Source: UTCHB3 sp964431385 (lineage in GTDB: Bacteria; Bacteroidota; Ignavibacteria; Ignavibacteriales; Ignavibacteriaceae). Taken from it: 64,000 nt of DNA. Within the stretch, counting starts at the first letter, position 1. Every line of letters starts with the position of its first letter. Position numbers and translations under genes: made by a program. The notes below the pieces were generated by a model, which did no database searches, was not told the origin of the DNA, and saw nothing but the letters and a program-made list of their open reading frames with translations. The DNA lies in contig CAYSJM010000006.1 of assembly GCA_964431385.1 (NCBI GenBank), positions 1-64,000 on the forward strand, written 5' to 3'. Positions 37,281 through 46,518 of this stretch are shown here, piece by piece.

Positions 37281-38381
37281 TCAGATGGTATGAGAATATT
37301 TGTTGTAGTGTGAAATTACTCTATTATTAACTTCCTCAACAGATATCCTGGTTAAACACTCCCTCACAGGGCAGGTTCTGCCGGCATCAAAATCACAGTA
37401 GTTGAACTCGTCCGGAGAGCAGTAAAGAATTTTATTAATTGCAATATGTTGGTCACCCGGTTGTTTGCAGAAGTTTGGATTTGTTGGTCCAAAAATTGCA
37501 ACTGTGGGAACACCATAATATGCAGCAACATGAATAGGGCCTGTATCGTTTGCAACTAATAAAGCAGCTGACCTGAGGATAACACCGTATTGATCAATAG
37601 AATCTAACTCAGTTAAAGTTATCCCTTGTAGTTTAATCGAAGAGATGATGTCGTTTGTTAATTTATCTCTCTCAACCACAAAATTTACTTTGTGGTTTTT
37701 ACAAAGTTCCTCAGCGAGTGAGACCATTTTTTTTAGCCCCCACATCTTTTCATCCCAACCCGCAAATGGTGTAATTATTATTTCCTCTCCGCGTTCTGTT
37801 GCCAAGGGGAATATCCTCGAATCCTCCTCCCGACTGATCTTTTGGAAACTATCGACAGCATCAAAGTAAATATCTATGAGATGGGGTTCTTTTCGCATGA
37901 TTTTGTAGCTGTCGAATGCAGTACGGTAGGCATCCCTCGCTATGCCATAAAATCTCCTGCCCCCCGAGAATAACATAGTGAAAACAGATTGTGGATTTTC
38001 AGAAAAATTAATTACAACACCACATCTGTTTTCTCTCGCTTTTTTGATGACGGAGAAGGTAGGAATTTTCCCGCCGAGCGAAAACTCGTTCGATTTAACA
38101 AAAACCGTTTTGATTCCCGACAATTCCTTTTCAAACAAAAATTTAAATTTATCATAAGTCAGCAGCGTAATCTTTGAGTCTGTCTCTTTAGAAAATTGCT
38201 TTAATGCGTGAAGTGACAGAATAGTGTCGCCAATATTATTAAAGGAAATAACAAGTATATCTTTGCTTTTGAAAGAGAAGATTCGTGACAACAATTTTAA
38301 CAGGAATAAAAAAAGTCTCGTAAAAGACTTTAACAGTTCTTTGTTATCGAGATTTAAGGAACCTGGATGCGATTTCCTCAT
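37281..38381 (-). CDS. Glycosyltransferase family 9 (heptosyltransferase-like)
   Basis: A 366-residue GT-B enzyme of the ADP-heptose:LPS heptosyltransferase family. It contains ILVISFNNIGDTILSLHALK at the first nucleotide-fold strand (about 42-61), FAGWDEKMWGLKKM near 207 (family GxxxxxKxW-type motif), and the donor site ANDTGPIHVAAYYGVPTVAIFGPTNP (about 283-308). The C-terminus is cysteine-rich (CDFDAGRTCPVRECL), common in this family. It probably adds a heptose-like sugar to lipid A core or to the polysaccharide of this locus. The ATG at 38381 lies 38 bases inside the flippase gene; a start within that overlap could differ. Confidence 0.85.
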   Translation of the reverse strand: MRKSHPGSLNLDNKELLKSFTRLFLFLLKLLSRIFSFKSKDILVISFNNIGDTILSLHALKQFSKETDSKITLLTYDKFKFLFEKELSGIKTVFVKSNEFSLGGKIPTFSVIKKARENRCGVVINFSENPQSVFTMLFSGGRRFYGIARDAYRTAFDSYKIMRKEPHLIDIYFDAVDSFQKISREEDSRIFPLATERGEEIIITPFAGWDEKMWGLKKMVSLAEELCKNHKVNFVVERDKLTNDIISSIKLQGITLTELDSIDQYGVILRSAALLVANDTGPIHVAAYYGVPTVAIFGPTNPNFCKQPGDQHIAINKILYCSPDEFNYCDFDAGRTCPVRECLTRISVEEVNNRVISHYNKYSHTI

Positions 38382-39864
38382 AAACGGAGTTTCGGGTGAT
38401 GTGTAAAATTAATGGATATGCTAAAATAAAACATAGGGGAAGAATAAGAGTGGTCAAATTGTACTGACTGACAAGAAAATAGCAGGAAATAAATATTAGA
38501 AATGAGTACAACAGAAACAAAAGTCCACTTTTTATGAGGTTTGACTCAATCGAAAATCCCGATCTTTTGATTATATAACCCAGACACATCAACGATTGAA
38601 TTATATAGGTAATGCTCGTGGATAGTGCCAGACCGTTTTGGTGCATAATCTCGCTCAAAAACATAGAAAGAAGATATTTTAACACCAATCCTGTGAATGA
38701 AATCAAAACCAAAGCGGTGCTTCCTTTTAGGCTATAAGCATATTTTAGACCAACGGCAAAAATTGCATATAGAGGCAAGCTGATTGCATAATAAAACAAA
38801 GTCCCCTCAGTAAGCAGGGTTGAGTCACCGGTAAATTTCCCTCTTTGATAAAGTAATTTGATTATCTCGCCACCCGAAAAAATAAAGATTATAGAAACAG
38901 GAATGAATACAAGTAAAATCACTTCAATCGCCTTTTTGAACTTTGCATTTGCTTCTTTTAAGTCTCCCTTTGCAACATTCGCTGCAAAATCGGGCAACAA
39001 TGCACTTCCCAAGGCAGTTGTAAAAATAGTAACCGGTAACATGTAGATTATGTAGGAATAATTTAAAGAAGCAATTCCTCCTGGTTCCGTATTGGTATAA
39101 AATAAGCGGTCGATGAAGAAAAATACCTGACCGACAACTTCAACAAAAAGAGTATTAAGAAAGATTAACCAGGAAACATTTTTTGAGATTGTAAATGACA
39201 GTTTGAACCTTCCACGAAACATCTTTCTACCCCCAACCAACAGATGAGTAACCTGGATCATGCTTCCCAATATATAACCCGCAACTATTGTGATCGTTCC
39301 TAACCACGCCGAAAAGAAAAATACCGTAAAAATGATTGCAAGGTTAGTCCATATCTGTGAGAGATATGTAACTTTAAACTTAAATTCCGCGACCAGATAA
39401 GCTGAGATAATGCTTATGATAGCATTCATAGGCACAGTCAGTAAAGCCATCTCAAAAAGTTTCGCAATCGATTTGTGTTCCGCCCCGGTTGGATTCTCCA
39501 AAAACAGCCCTGTTATTGTGTCTGAAGCAAAATAAAGTCCGAGTGAGACGATTGAAATGAGGCCTGTAAACAGAACCAGAGAAGATACAAAAAAAGAGTT
39601 TGCCTCTTCTGTATCCTTCGATTTCAGTTCATTATAGATGGGAATAAAATAGTTTTGTGCCTGATAGAACAGAATACTGTTCAACATGGCAGGAACGGTG
39701 AAAGCTATAAGGAAATATTCGAAATCCTTCCCAACCCCAAATTTGCCCGCAAACAATATCTCTCTAAAAAAGCCTGTTCCTTTTGAAAGAACTTGTGCCA
39801 CAACAACAATCAGAGCGGCACCTCCGACTCCTTGAAAGATTTGTTTTATTCTATTTTTAACCAA
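38344..39864 (-). CDS. MurJ/MviN-family lipid-linked oligosaccharide flippase
   Basis: A 506-residue polytopic protein with about 14 predicted membrane helices, of the MOP superfamily MurJ branch (lipid II flippase). The N-terminal VAQVLSKGTGFFREILFAGKFG and the later FFIDRLFYTN fit the family. Its location between polysaccharide-export genes and a heptosyltransferase suggests it may flip the polysaccharide repeat unit rather than lipid II; sequence alone does not settle this. The start is TTG at 39864 without a visible ribosome site. Downstream, it overlaps the glycosyltransferase gene by 38 bases. Confidence 0.82.
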   Translation of the reverse strand: MVKNRIKQIFQGVGGAALIVVVAQVLSKGTGFFREILFAGKFGVGKDFEYFLIAFTVPAMLNSILFYQAQNYFIPIYNELKSKDTEEANSFFVSSLVLFTGLISIVSLGLYFASDTITGLFLENPTGAEHKSIAKLFEMALLTVPMNAIISIISAYLVAEFKFKVTYLSQIWTNLAIIFTVFFFSAWLGTITIVAGYILGSMIQVTHLLVGGRKMFRGRFKLSFTISKNVSWLIFLNTLFVEVVGQVFFFIDRLFYTNTEPGGIASLNYSYIIYMLPVTIFTTALGSALLPDFAANVAKGDLKEANAKFKKAIEVILLVFIPVSIIFIFSGGEIIKLLYQRGKFTGDSTLLTEGTLFYYAISLPLYAIFAVGLKYAYSLKGSTALVLISFTGLVLKYLLSMFLSEIMHQNGLALSTSITYIIQSLMCLGYIIKRSGFSIESNLIKSGLLFLLYSFLIFISCYFLVSQYNLTTLILPLCFILAYPLILHITRNSVYEEIASRFLKSR

Positions 39865-39900
39865 AACAGGAGAGATTTTTGTTACAGTCCAAGGAGGATG

Positions 39901-41180
39901 TTAACTGAAGTATCTTTTTACTTCATCCTCTTTTCTGAAGTAGTATAAAAAGGTAAGGGTGAAAAAGAGAAATGCCGCTGCCAGAACAGACTGAAACATT
40001 CTCGGAGATGAGGTTCTAAGTGGGGGCACTGCTGAATCGAGAACCTCTATAGTTGGGATATCTTTTTGTTCCTGAATCAATTCCTTAAAATACTGCTGTT
40101 GAAGAAGTGAATATACTTCACTTAGGACGCGCACTTCTCTGTAATAGTTTGAAAGTTTTACACCAAGTGCAGGGGCTTCTTTAAAACCAACAAAAAGTTC
40201 ATCGGAATTTGATTGAAATTTGTTGTATTCTTTTTGTAAGGATGCCAATTTACTTTTAACAGCTTCAACTTCAGGTGAAGTTTCACTCATCGTTTTCATC
40301 CGAAATTCAAGTTCAATCTGAGTGGCGATAATGTCACTTTTTACTTTGGCAGCTGCATCAATAGCGGCTTTCAACTGCTCAGGAAGTGAAATTGTTTTAT
40401 TCTCTTTTTGAAACTGTGCCATCGAATTTTCTGCACTGTCGAGGTCACTTTTGGTNNNNNNNNNNNNNNNNNNNNNNNNNNNNNNNNNNNNNNNNNNNNN
40501 NNNNNNNNNNNNNNNNNNNNNNNNNNNNNNNNNNNNNNNNNNNNNNNNNNNNNNNTCTCTTTTTGAAACTGTGCCATCGAATTTTCTGCACTGTCGAGGT
40601 CACTTTTGGTTGTTGCAAGTCTCCCCTCAATGAACTCCCTTGTAAGCTTTGCCTTGCTGTGGAGTTTACTTCTGTTGATGCTATCAAGAGCTGCAACAAA
40701 AGTATTACTGATTAGGGCTGAAAAGTCGGCTGCTTTTTTACGATCACCCTCATTTCTGCCAAAATATCCTGTTTTAACAGAAAAACCAACCTTGATTATT
40801 CCCTCTTTAGTTACCTCAACTTCAAGATCACCAAGAATCTTTGAATGAAGTTCGGTTAGATTAGTCGATCCATAATAATCTTTCAGGTCTATCTTTTTTG
40901 TCACATATTCCGTAGCAGAACGACTTTTCACTATTTCGGCGTATAACTGTGAATTGCCGGTCGCACCTCCTGCCACAAGACCGCCGAGGTCCTGTCCTCC
41001 CAGCAAACCTGCGAGACCCTGTGATTTGGGTGATTCAGGGGGTAAAACAGATGCGGTTGCAGTAAAAGTAAGAGGATATATAAAATATAGAAGAAGTGTA
41101 TAGACGACTAACGCAACAAAAGATATCGCAAATATCTTAATATAGTTTTTGAAGAATGCAGTGAAAATAGTTTTTATCAT
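39901..41180 (-). CDS. Wzz-like polysaccharide chain-length protein, interrupted by an assembly gap
   Basis: The gene is broken in the window by 100 N (40456-40555). The 55 bases on each side of the gap are identical, and joining them once restores one open frame of 374 residues: 201 codons from ATG 41180, then 173 residues from the in-frame MAQFQKE. The repaired protein has TM1 (about 13-35), a Wzz domain with PESPKSQGLAGLLGG, a long coiled coil (about 180-300), the Pro-rich segment VLDSAVPPLRTSSPR and TM2 near the C-terminus, the polysaccharide co-polymerase layout that sets chain length. It overlaps the export protein by ATGA. The apparent frame break is not biological. Confidence 0.88.
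40401..40455. repeat. Left copy of the 55-bp sequence flanking the N gap
   Basis: Identical base for base to 40556-40610. The exact 55-base length equals a common assembler k-mer, so this is most likely a duplicated contig end rather than a genomic repeat. Confidence 0.95.
40456..40555. other. Assembly gap of 100 N
   Basis: Exactly 100 undetermined bases inserted by scaffolding between two contigs whose ends overlap by 55 bases. Taken literally it shifts the Wzz-like frame; with the overlap merged the frame is continuous, so the true gap length is probably minus 55. Confidence 0.95.
40556..40610. repeat. Right copy of the 55-bp sequence flanking the N gap
   Basis: Identical to 40401-40455; see that entry. 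The unique sequence resumes at 40611. Confidence 0.95.
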
Positions 41181-42781
41181 CTTGTACTGATAATCACTGC
41201 AACAGTAGCAGCAATTACTGTTGCCAACTGTCCAATTATTGTGAGTGAATCTTTAAATATTTCCCAGAATTTTGGGGGTTGGGGCTGTTCAGGAATCCAG
41301 ATTGTATCCCCGGGTTCAAGAAGAACTACATCATCTTCCTCGATCCACTGACCGGTTCTCCCCTTGATTACTCGAACTTTTCCCTCTTCTGCACGCCATG
41401 CAAAACCACCTGCCATCCGAATGTAATCTCTTATTGAATAATCGGCATGAAACTCCAAATTACCCGGGAAAACGGCTTGACCAATAATTATTATGTAATC
41501 TTTTTTCTCTGTAACAAATATTTGATCATTTTTTCTTAAAACCAAATCATCTGTTTTATCTTTAAAAACTTTTTCGAAATCGATTACTATTCTACCCCTG
41601 CGTTGTCTCGATTTTGATTTCAGATAATCATATTCATCATCAGTCATATCTTTTCGAGGGATCAATTTAATCCTTTCGAATTCAGCATCAACAGTTACTT
41701 CACCTCCGGCACGCACAATATATGAGTTTTTAAGTGAGGCTTTTGGTAAAAATCCGCCTGCTTCTGCAATAAGTTCAGAAAGCTTCGTAACACCTTCAAC
41801 AATTTTATAAGGACCGGGATATCTGACAAATCCATCAATATTTACAATATTCTCTTGTAGATATAAGGCTTTTGTCCTTACAATAATTCGATCTCTGTTT
41901 TTTAATTTGAATGTCTTATTAGATAGCTCAGTTACACTTTCACGGACACTTTTTTGTGTTTTGTTATCTTCTTCAAAACGGATGATTTCAATTGTATCAA
42001 GAAATGCGGCATCCAAAAATCCACCGGCTATCTTAATGAGTTCAGAGAAGGTTTCATCTTCACGGAATTCATAGACACCGGGATATTTTACCATACCTCC
42101 AAGAGTAATAATTTTATCAATCTTGTCAACCATTATATAGTCACCTTCTTCAAGCAGCGGATTTTGACTTTTGTCCGCAAGCCTTATAAATGATAACAAA
42201 TCGATAAATTTTGTATCACCATTTTTAGAGATGATTTTGATATTCCTGATATTAGCGACTGGTGTAAAACCACCATCCATCAATATATCATTCAAACGGG
42301 AGTTCGCAAATACTACTTTGCTTCCCTTTTTTAACACTTCTCCATAAATGGAAATTTTAATTTTTCTAATACCCGAGAGCGCTACAAAGATATTCCTGCT
42401 TTTATACTTGCGTGCAAACTCAGACCTGATAAACTCTTTGGCATCTTTTAGTGAAAGTCCGCTGAGTTTAATTAATCCAATTTTCGGGAGGAGTAAAAAA
42501 CCATCCGGATTTATTTTCGCATCAAATACGAGAGTCTCGATATCATCAAGACTGATTTTAAATAGATCACCGGGTCCGACAAAATAAAGATTCTCATCCA
42601 CACCGCCCTCAATCACCGCGAGGTCATCATTCTTTTGGGTGGATGAGTCTGTAATTATAAAAGCTCTATCAGCGTAGGAGGGCATATCCTGGGATTTGAT
42701 CACCGTAGAAAAAAGAGAAAGGAATAGCATCGCTGCTACTCCTTTTCTTAAATCAAACCATGAACTTTTTAGATACTTCAT
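41177..42781 (-). CDS. Outer-membrane polysaccharide export protein (Wza-like, several SLBB domains)
   Basis: A 534-residue exported protein. The signal region is MKYLKSSWFDLRKGVAAMLF onward to about residue 30. A Poly_export domain begins at YFVGPGDLFKISLDD and is followed by at least three SLBB modules (KISIYGEVLKKG, ITLGGMVKYPGVYEFRED, VNIDGFVRYPGPYKIVEG) and a fourth-like GQAVFPGNLEFHADYS. A single C-terminal hydrophobic helix (about 510-530) could be the outer-membrane alpha-barrel helix as in Wza. ATG 42781, 7 bases after the kinase stop, precedes a good signal peptide; a start at 42889 would lie wholly inside the kinase gene. It would form the exit channel for polysaccharide. Confidence 0.88.
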   Translation of the reverse strand: MKYLKSSWFDLRKGVAAMLFLSLFSTVIKSQDMPSYADRAFIITDSSTQKNDDLAVIEGGVDENLYFVGPGDLFKISLDDIETLVFDAKINPDGFLLLPKIGLIKLSGLSLKDAKEFIRSEFARKYKSRNIFVALSGIRKIKISIYGEVLKKGSKVVFANSRLNDILMDGGFTPVANIRNIKIISKNGDTKFIDLLSFIRLADKSQNPLLEEGDYIMVDKIDKIITLGGMVKYPGVYEFREDETFSELIKIAGGFLDAAFLDTIEIIRFEEDNKTQKSVRESVTELSNKTFKLKNRDRIIVRTKALYLQENIVNIDGFVRYPGPYKIVEGVTKLSELIAEAGGFLPKASLKNSYIVRAGGEVTVDAEFERIKLIPRKDMTDDEYDYLKSKSRQRRGRIVIDFEKVFKDKTDDLVLRKNDQIFVTEKKDYIIIIGQAVFPGNLEFHADYSIRDYIRMAGGFAWRAEEGKVRVIKGRTGQWIEEDDVVLLEPGDTIWIPEQPQPPKFWEIFKDSLTIIGQLATVIAATVAVIISTR

Positions 42782-42788
42782 CGCCGGA

Positions 42789-45011
42789 CTATGCATTTTC
42801 TCCGGTTTTTGTCGATCGAGAGTAGTAGTAATAATATTTGTAGTATGAGCCATAAGAACTCTTATAAACAAAGTTGTTGAGTACAGCACCGATAAAATGA
42901 TGTGTACCCTGTCTCATGATCTCGCCGGCTCTCTTCAAAAGTTCCATCTCGGTTGTGTCGGCTGAAACTACGAGGACTGATCCGTCAACATATCTTGCAA
43001 GAATTTCCGAATCTGTTACCGCAATAACAGGAGGAGTATCAAGGATGATGAAGTCGTATCTGTCTCTAATCTCAGAGAGGAAATTAATCATTGCTTCTGA
43101 TTCCATCAACTCCGCAGGGTTTGGAGGGATGGTACCGCAAGGTATAAAGTCCAGATTTGGCATCTCAGTAGTGCGGATAATTTCATCAAGCGAATTGTGG
43201 CTAAAGAGATAATCAACCAGACCGGGGTGTCTGTTCATGTTGAACACATTATGAACCCTCGGTTTTCTTAAATCGCAATCAACCAGAAGTACTCTCTTAT
43301 TGATTTGCGAGAAACTTCCTGCAAGATTGGTTGCGATAATCGTTTTACCTTCAGTAGGTGCAGATGAAGTAACCAAAATCACTTTCATCTTTGCTGCATC
43401 CGGAGTTGTAAACTGTAAGCGGGTTCTCAAAGCTCTAAATGCTTCAGCCGGTATTGAATCAGGTTTCGAGAAAACAATAAACTCGTTTGAACTTCCCTTC
43501 GTTGCATCAATACCTTCAATTCTCGGAATCCATGATAATACATTAAATCCAAGTTTTGTGAGCTGATCAGGGGTTTTAACAGTTTTGTCGAAATAATCTC
43601 TAACAAAGACATAAGAAATTGAAACCACAAGACCGAGTACAATACCAATGATAACGATAAGTGTTCTGTTCGGTTTTGCGGGTTGTGTCATGACGCGAGC
43701 AGCTTCGATGACAACAACATTTCCCGGTTGTGACTGCTCATTAATAACAGATTCTTGATATCTCTGTTCGATCAGAGTATAAAGTTTTTCGAGACCTTCA
43801 CGGGTTCTGGTAAGTTTAGCAAGTTCAATTGCGTTGCTTGGAAGTGTACCAAACTTGGTTTCGTACTGACCTAATTGACTTGTCACCTGAGCTATTGAAA
43901 AGTTTAATCCTTTTTCCTGAATGTCTAACTCGAGGAGTTTGAGAGTTAAACTTTTATATTCTTCCGGTGTATTTGCGACTGCACTTTTCTGGAATTTCTC
44001 AACTTTTTCATCAAGTTTGTCTTTTAAGAGATTAATCTTAGTGTCAATCTCTTTAAGTGCTTTAGCATTCTTTGGGTCTTTTTCATTGCCAACCACGAGA
44101 AGTTTTTGGATCTCCAATTTAGCAATTTCTGTCTGAAGCTGGTCGAAATAACCTTTTACTTCATACTGAGCGAGATAATCCAAAGCATCCGGATCAAGTT
44201 TAGCAAGTTTGGCTTTATACGATTCAATAGCATTTTGAGTCGATTTCAACTCAATTTCGTACATTCCCTTGCTTGCTTCAAGTGTGGAAATCTGTGAAAT
44301 CAAATTTGAAGCCTGATTATCAAGCGCGATTATTCCCCCACTCTCTTGAAAAGTCTTTAGCATATCTTCAGATTGATTTAATGCTTCTAATTTTTCTGCT
44401 CGTTGTTGATCAAGATAGTTTTTAATCACAATCAACTGATCGCGATTGAACATCAGGTTCAAATTACGATATTCTGACGAGTAAGTATTCGCTATAAGTG
44501 CGGCTTCGTAAGGTGAGGGCGAACTCGCAGAAAGGATTACAAAATCCAAACCTCTTTTTTGTTCAACTGTTACAAGACCTGAAAGAGTAAGTGCGAGTTG
44601 ATCTTTTGACATCAACTTCTTTTTGCTCTGATCAAGTTTGTCAGTTGTCATCAAAACAGAAAAAGTGTCTTTTTTCTGAGCTGTGTTAAACGAATCGATT
44701 AGTGCACCTGCTACTCGTTCTCTCAATGTAAAACTCTTGATAATCTCAATCTCATTTGAAATAAATCTGTCCTCTGAACCAAAAGGTTGAAGTAACGGAT
44801 TTGCTTCCAGAATATTACCGGAGTTTTTGTTAATTTTTACAAGTGTTGTCGAATTGTAGATATCAACAGCATTAATGGCATAAACCAGGGCAAAAATGAA
44901 GGAAACTGCTGTAATAATGAGTATTGGGAGTAAATTTCCCCTTATCAATTGAAGATAATCGACAATCGATTTAGTTTCCTGGAATTGCGAATTGTTGAAT
45001 TCTGTATCCAA
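42789..45011 (-). CDS. Polysaccharide co-polymerase/tyrosine autokinase (Wzc-like)
   Basis: A 740-residue inner-membrane protein. The N-terminal Wzz domain begins DYLQLIRGNLLPILIITAV (TM1 about 28-50), a long periplasmic coiled coil covers about 190-440, and TM2 is near 460-480. The cytoplasmic BY-kinase domain has Walker A SSAPTEGKTIIATN (about 545-558), Walker A' LLVDCDLRKP and Walker B FIILDTPPVI. The C-terminus is a tyrosine cluster (YKSSYGSYYKYYYYYSR), the autophosphorylation site of this kinase group. Cycling phosphorylation regulates polymerisation and export. The start is TTG 45011 with AGAGGA just upstream. Confidence 0.93.
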   Translation of the reverse strand: MDTEFNNSQFQETKSIVDYLQLIRGNLLPILIITAVSFIFALVYAINAVDIYNSTTLVKINKNSGNILEANPLLQPFGSEDRFISNEIEIIKSFTLRERVAGALIDSFNTAQKKDTFSVLMTTDKLDQSKKKLMSKDQLALTLSGLVTVEQKRGLDFVILSASSPSPYEAALIANTYSSEYRNLNLMFNRDQLIVIKNYLDQQRAEKLEALNQSEDMLKTFQESGGIIALDNQASNLISQISTLEASKGMYEIELKSTQNAIESYKAKLAKLDPDALDYLAQYEVKGYFDQLQTEIAKLEIQKLLVVGNEKDPKNAKALKEIDTKINLLKDKLDEKVEKFQKSAVANTPEEYKSLTLKLLELDIQEKGLNFSIAQVTSQLGQYETKFGTLPSNAIELAKLTRTREGLEKLYTLIEQRYQESVINEQSQPGNVVVIEAARVMTQPAKPNRTLIVIIGIVLGLVVSISYVFVRDYFDKTVKTPDQLTKLGFNVLSWIPRIEGIDATKGSSNEFIVFSKPDSIPAEAFRALRTRLQFTTPDAAKMKVILVTSSAPTEGKTIIATNLAGSFSQINKRVLLVDCDLRKPRVHNVFNMNRHPGLVDYLFSHNSLDEIIRTTEMPNLDFIPCGTIPPNPAELMESEAMINFLSEIRDRYDFIILDTPPVIAVTDSEILARYVDGSVLVVSADTTEMELLKRAGEIMRQGTHHFIGAVLNNFVYKSSYGSYYKYYYYYSRSTKTGENA

Positions 45012-45019
45012 AAGTTCCT

Positions 45020-45589
45020 CTAATTTCGTGTAATATTCAGGATTAAAATAGTTAGTGAGATTGCAGCAGAGAGTATTTGCAGTGCAATCGAGAGATAATC
45101 TCTAAAGAAGAATCTGGGTTCACCCTTCAAAAGAAGAATGTCACCCGGTTGAAGTTTGGGAATCGTATCCACAGGGCGGATATTATCTTCCCAAAGGAGC
45201 GAATTGTAATTCAGTTCAAGTACACGGTTACCTGTGGACGATATTAAAGAACTGTCCTTTGCATTTTTTGGGGGTGGAAATGCTGCCGTGTCGCTATTTG
45301 CAAATCGAAATAAAGCGATCTGTTCAAGTTTGGCATCGGTTGTTGGTCCTCCTGAAAATGCAAGCAGGTCGAGTACGGTTGTTCCTTCTGGTACAAGATA
45401 CTTCCCCGGAAATTTTACATAACCGAGGGCGGAGACGGTAATATTTATTCTGTCAGGGTCAGAATAATCGAAGAACGCTCCACCTGTTTGTCTGATTTGT
45501 GCATCCCGTCCAATTTTCACATCCTGAGCTTGTATTAAAAATGTTGTACTAAAAACCAGAAGAAAGAACAGTAATTTGGTAAACCTCAT
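45020..45589 (-). CDS. Small SLBB-domain envelope protein
   Basis: A 189-residue exported protein with a signal peptide (about 1-21, ending IQA). One SLBB domain (about 48-100; VSALGYVKFPGKYLVPEGTTVLDLLAFSGGP) is followed by a loop region with KLQPGDILLLKGEPRFF and a single hydrophobic helix near the C-terminus (about 166-185). It lacks a full Poly_export domain. First gene of the export operon (kinase begins 8 bases later); it is probably an accessory to the Wza-like channel, perhaps occupying the periplasmic or inner-membrane side. Function inferred from domain and position only. Confidence 0.78.
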   Translation of the reverse strand: MRFTKLLFFLLVFSTTFLIQAQDVKIGRDAQIRQTGGAFFDYSDPDRINITVSALGYVKFPGKYLVPEGTTVLDLLAFSGGPTTDAKLEQIALFRFANSDTAAFPPPKNAKDSSLISSTGNRVLELNYNSLLWEDNIRPVDTIPKLQPGDILLLKGEPRFFFRDYLSIALQILSAAISLTILILNITRN

Positions 45590-45651
45590 GTCTCTACTTT
45601 TTATTTATGATATGCAAATATATTGATTATTTCAAACTTTTGAAAACGCAT

Positions 45652-46515
45652 TTACGCATTTAACTCAATTTTAATGGAAAACGACGCCAGAAAAGTCCCT
45701 AAAAAGGCTATTAGGGGTGCAGATATTAGTGAGAGGATGAGTCCCACTCCATCGGATGATTTTGAAATGTTTATTTCTAAAAATTCCAAACCTGAATTTA
45801 CGATAAATTGGTGGAATAAATATGTGATAAATGCACATATTATGCCCAAAGAGAGGGTAAATATGTAGGCAGGTAGCTTAATTTTAAGCAAACTGCCCCC
45901 AACCAACCTCATTGTATTAAAATCTTCCCGCCTCGCCGCAAAAGCTGAACGGATGGAAGTGTAAGCAAGATAAAGTGCAATAAATAAAAATATCGCTGAA
46001 ATAAGGATCGTGAAAAGTCGTACTTTATTAGTGAATCCCATCACTTCTTCCAATATTCCGGATTTAAATTCGTAACCCGTAATGTTCTTCTTTTTACTTA
46101 TCGATTCAGCAATTTTATTGAGTTGCGAAATCTCAAACTTCTGAGATTCAAACGCAACCACAAGAGAAGCAGGCAGCGGATTTTCATTAAGAATCTTGGT
46201 AAAATCTTCCCCCGTTTGTTTAATAAACTCTTTTTGTGCATCTTCTTTACTAATAAATTCGACACTTTTCACACCTGATTCTTTCCGAATCTCTTCCATA
46301 AGGCTGGTTCTATCTTCACCGGAAAGAGTATCCTGTAAATAGAATGAAGCTGTCACATTTTTCTTCAAATTATCTTGAAGTGCGGATGAAAAATTGGTAA
46401 ACATGTATGAGGCAACTATAAAATTGGATGCCAACAGGAGTGATACAAATGTTATCGCGGTTGTGATACCGGCAAACTTAAAATTTCGATAGGCTTCTTT
46501 AAAGTAGAATGTCAT
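45652..46515 (-). CDS. ftsX: FtsX-like cell-division ABC transporter permease
   Basis: A 287-residue membrane protein of the FtsX family. It opens YFKEAYRNFKFAGITTAITF (TM1 about 15-38), has a periplasmic domain (about 40-160; SFYLQDTLSGEDRTSLM, SKEDAQKEF) and three further membrane segments (about 170-195, 215-240, 260-282), with IRSAFAARREDFNTMRLVGGS between. FtsX, with the ATPase FtsE, signals from the divisome to periplasmic cell-wall hydrolases. The ftsE gene is not adjacent, which is unusual for this pair. It lies 3 bases after the lipoprotein gene. Confidence 0.9.
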   Translation of the reverse strand: MTFYFKEAYRNFKFAGITTAITFVSLLLASNFIVASYMFTNFSSALQDNLKKNVTASFYLQDTLSGEDRTSLMEEIRKESGVKSVEFISKEDAQKEFIKQTGEDFTKILNENPLPASLVVAFESQKFEISQLNKIAESISKKKNITGYEFKSGILEEVMGFTNKVRLFTILISAIFLFIALYLAYTSIRSAFAARREDFNTMRLVGGSLLKIKLPAYIFTLSLGIICAFITYLFHQFIVNSGLEFLEINISKSSDGVGLILSLISAPLIAFLGTFLASFSIKIELNA

Positions 46516-46518
46516 GTT

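Noticed and set aside
40371..41180. Two apparent overlapping genes or a frameshift in the Wzz-like region
   Set aside because: The break is caused by the 100-N gap; merging the identical 55-base ends gives one continuous frame.
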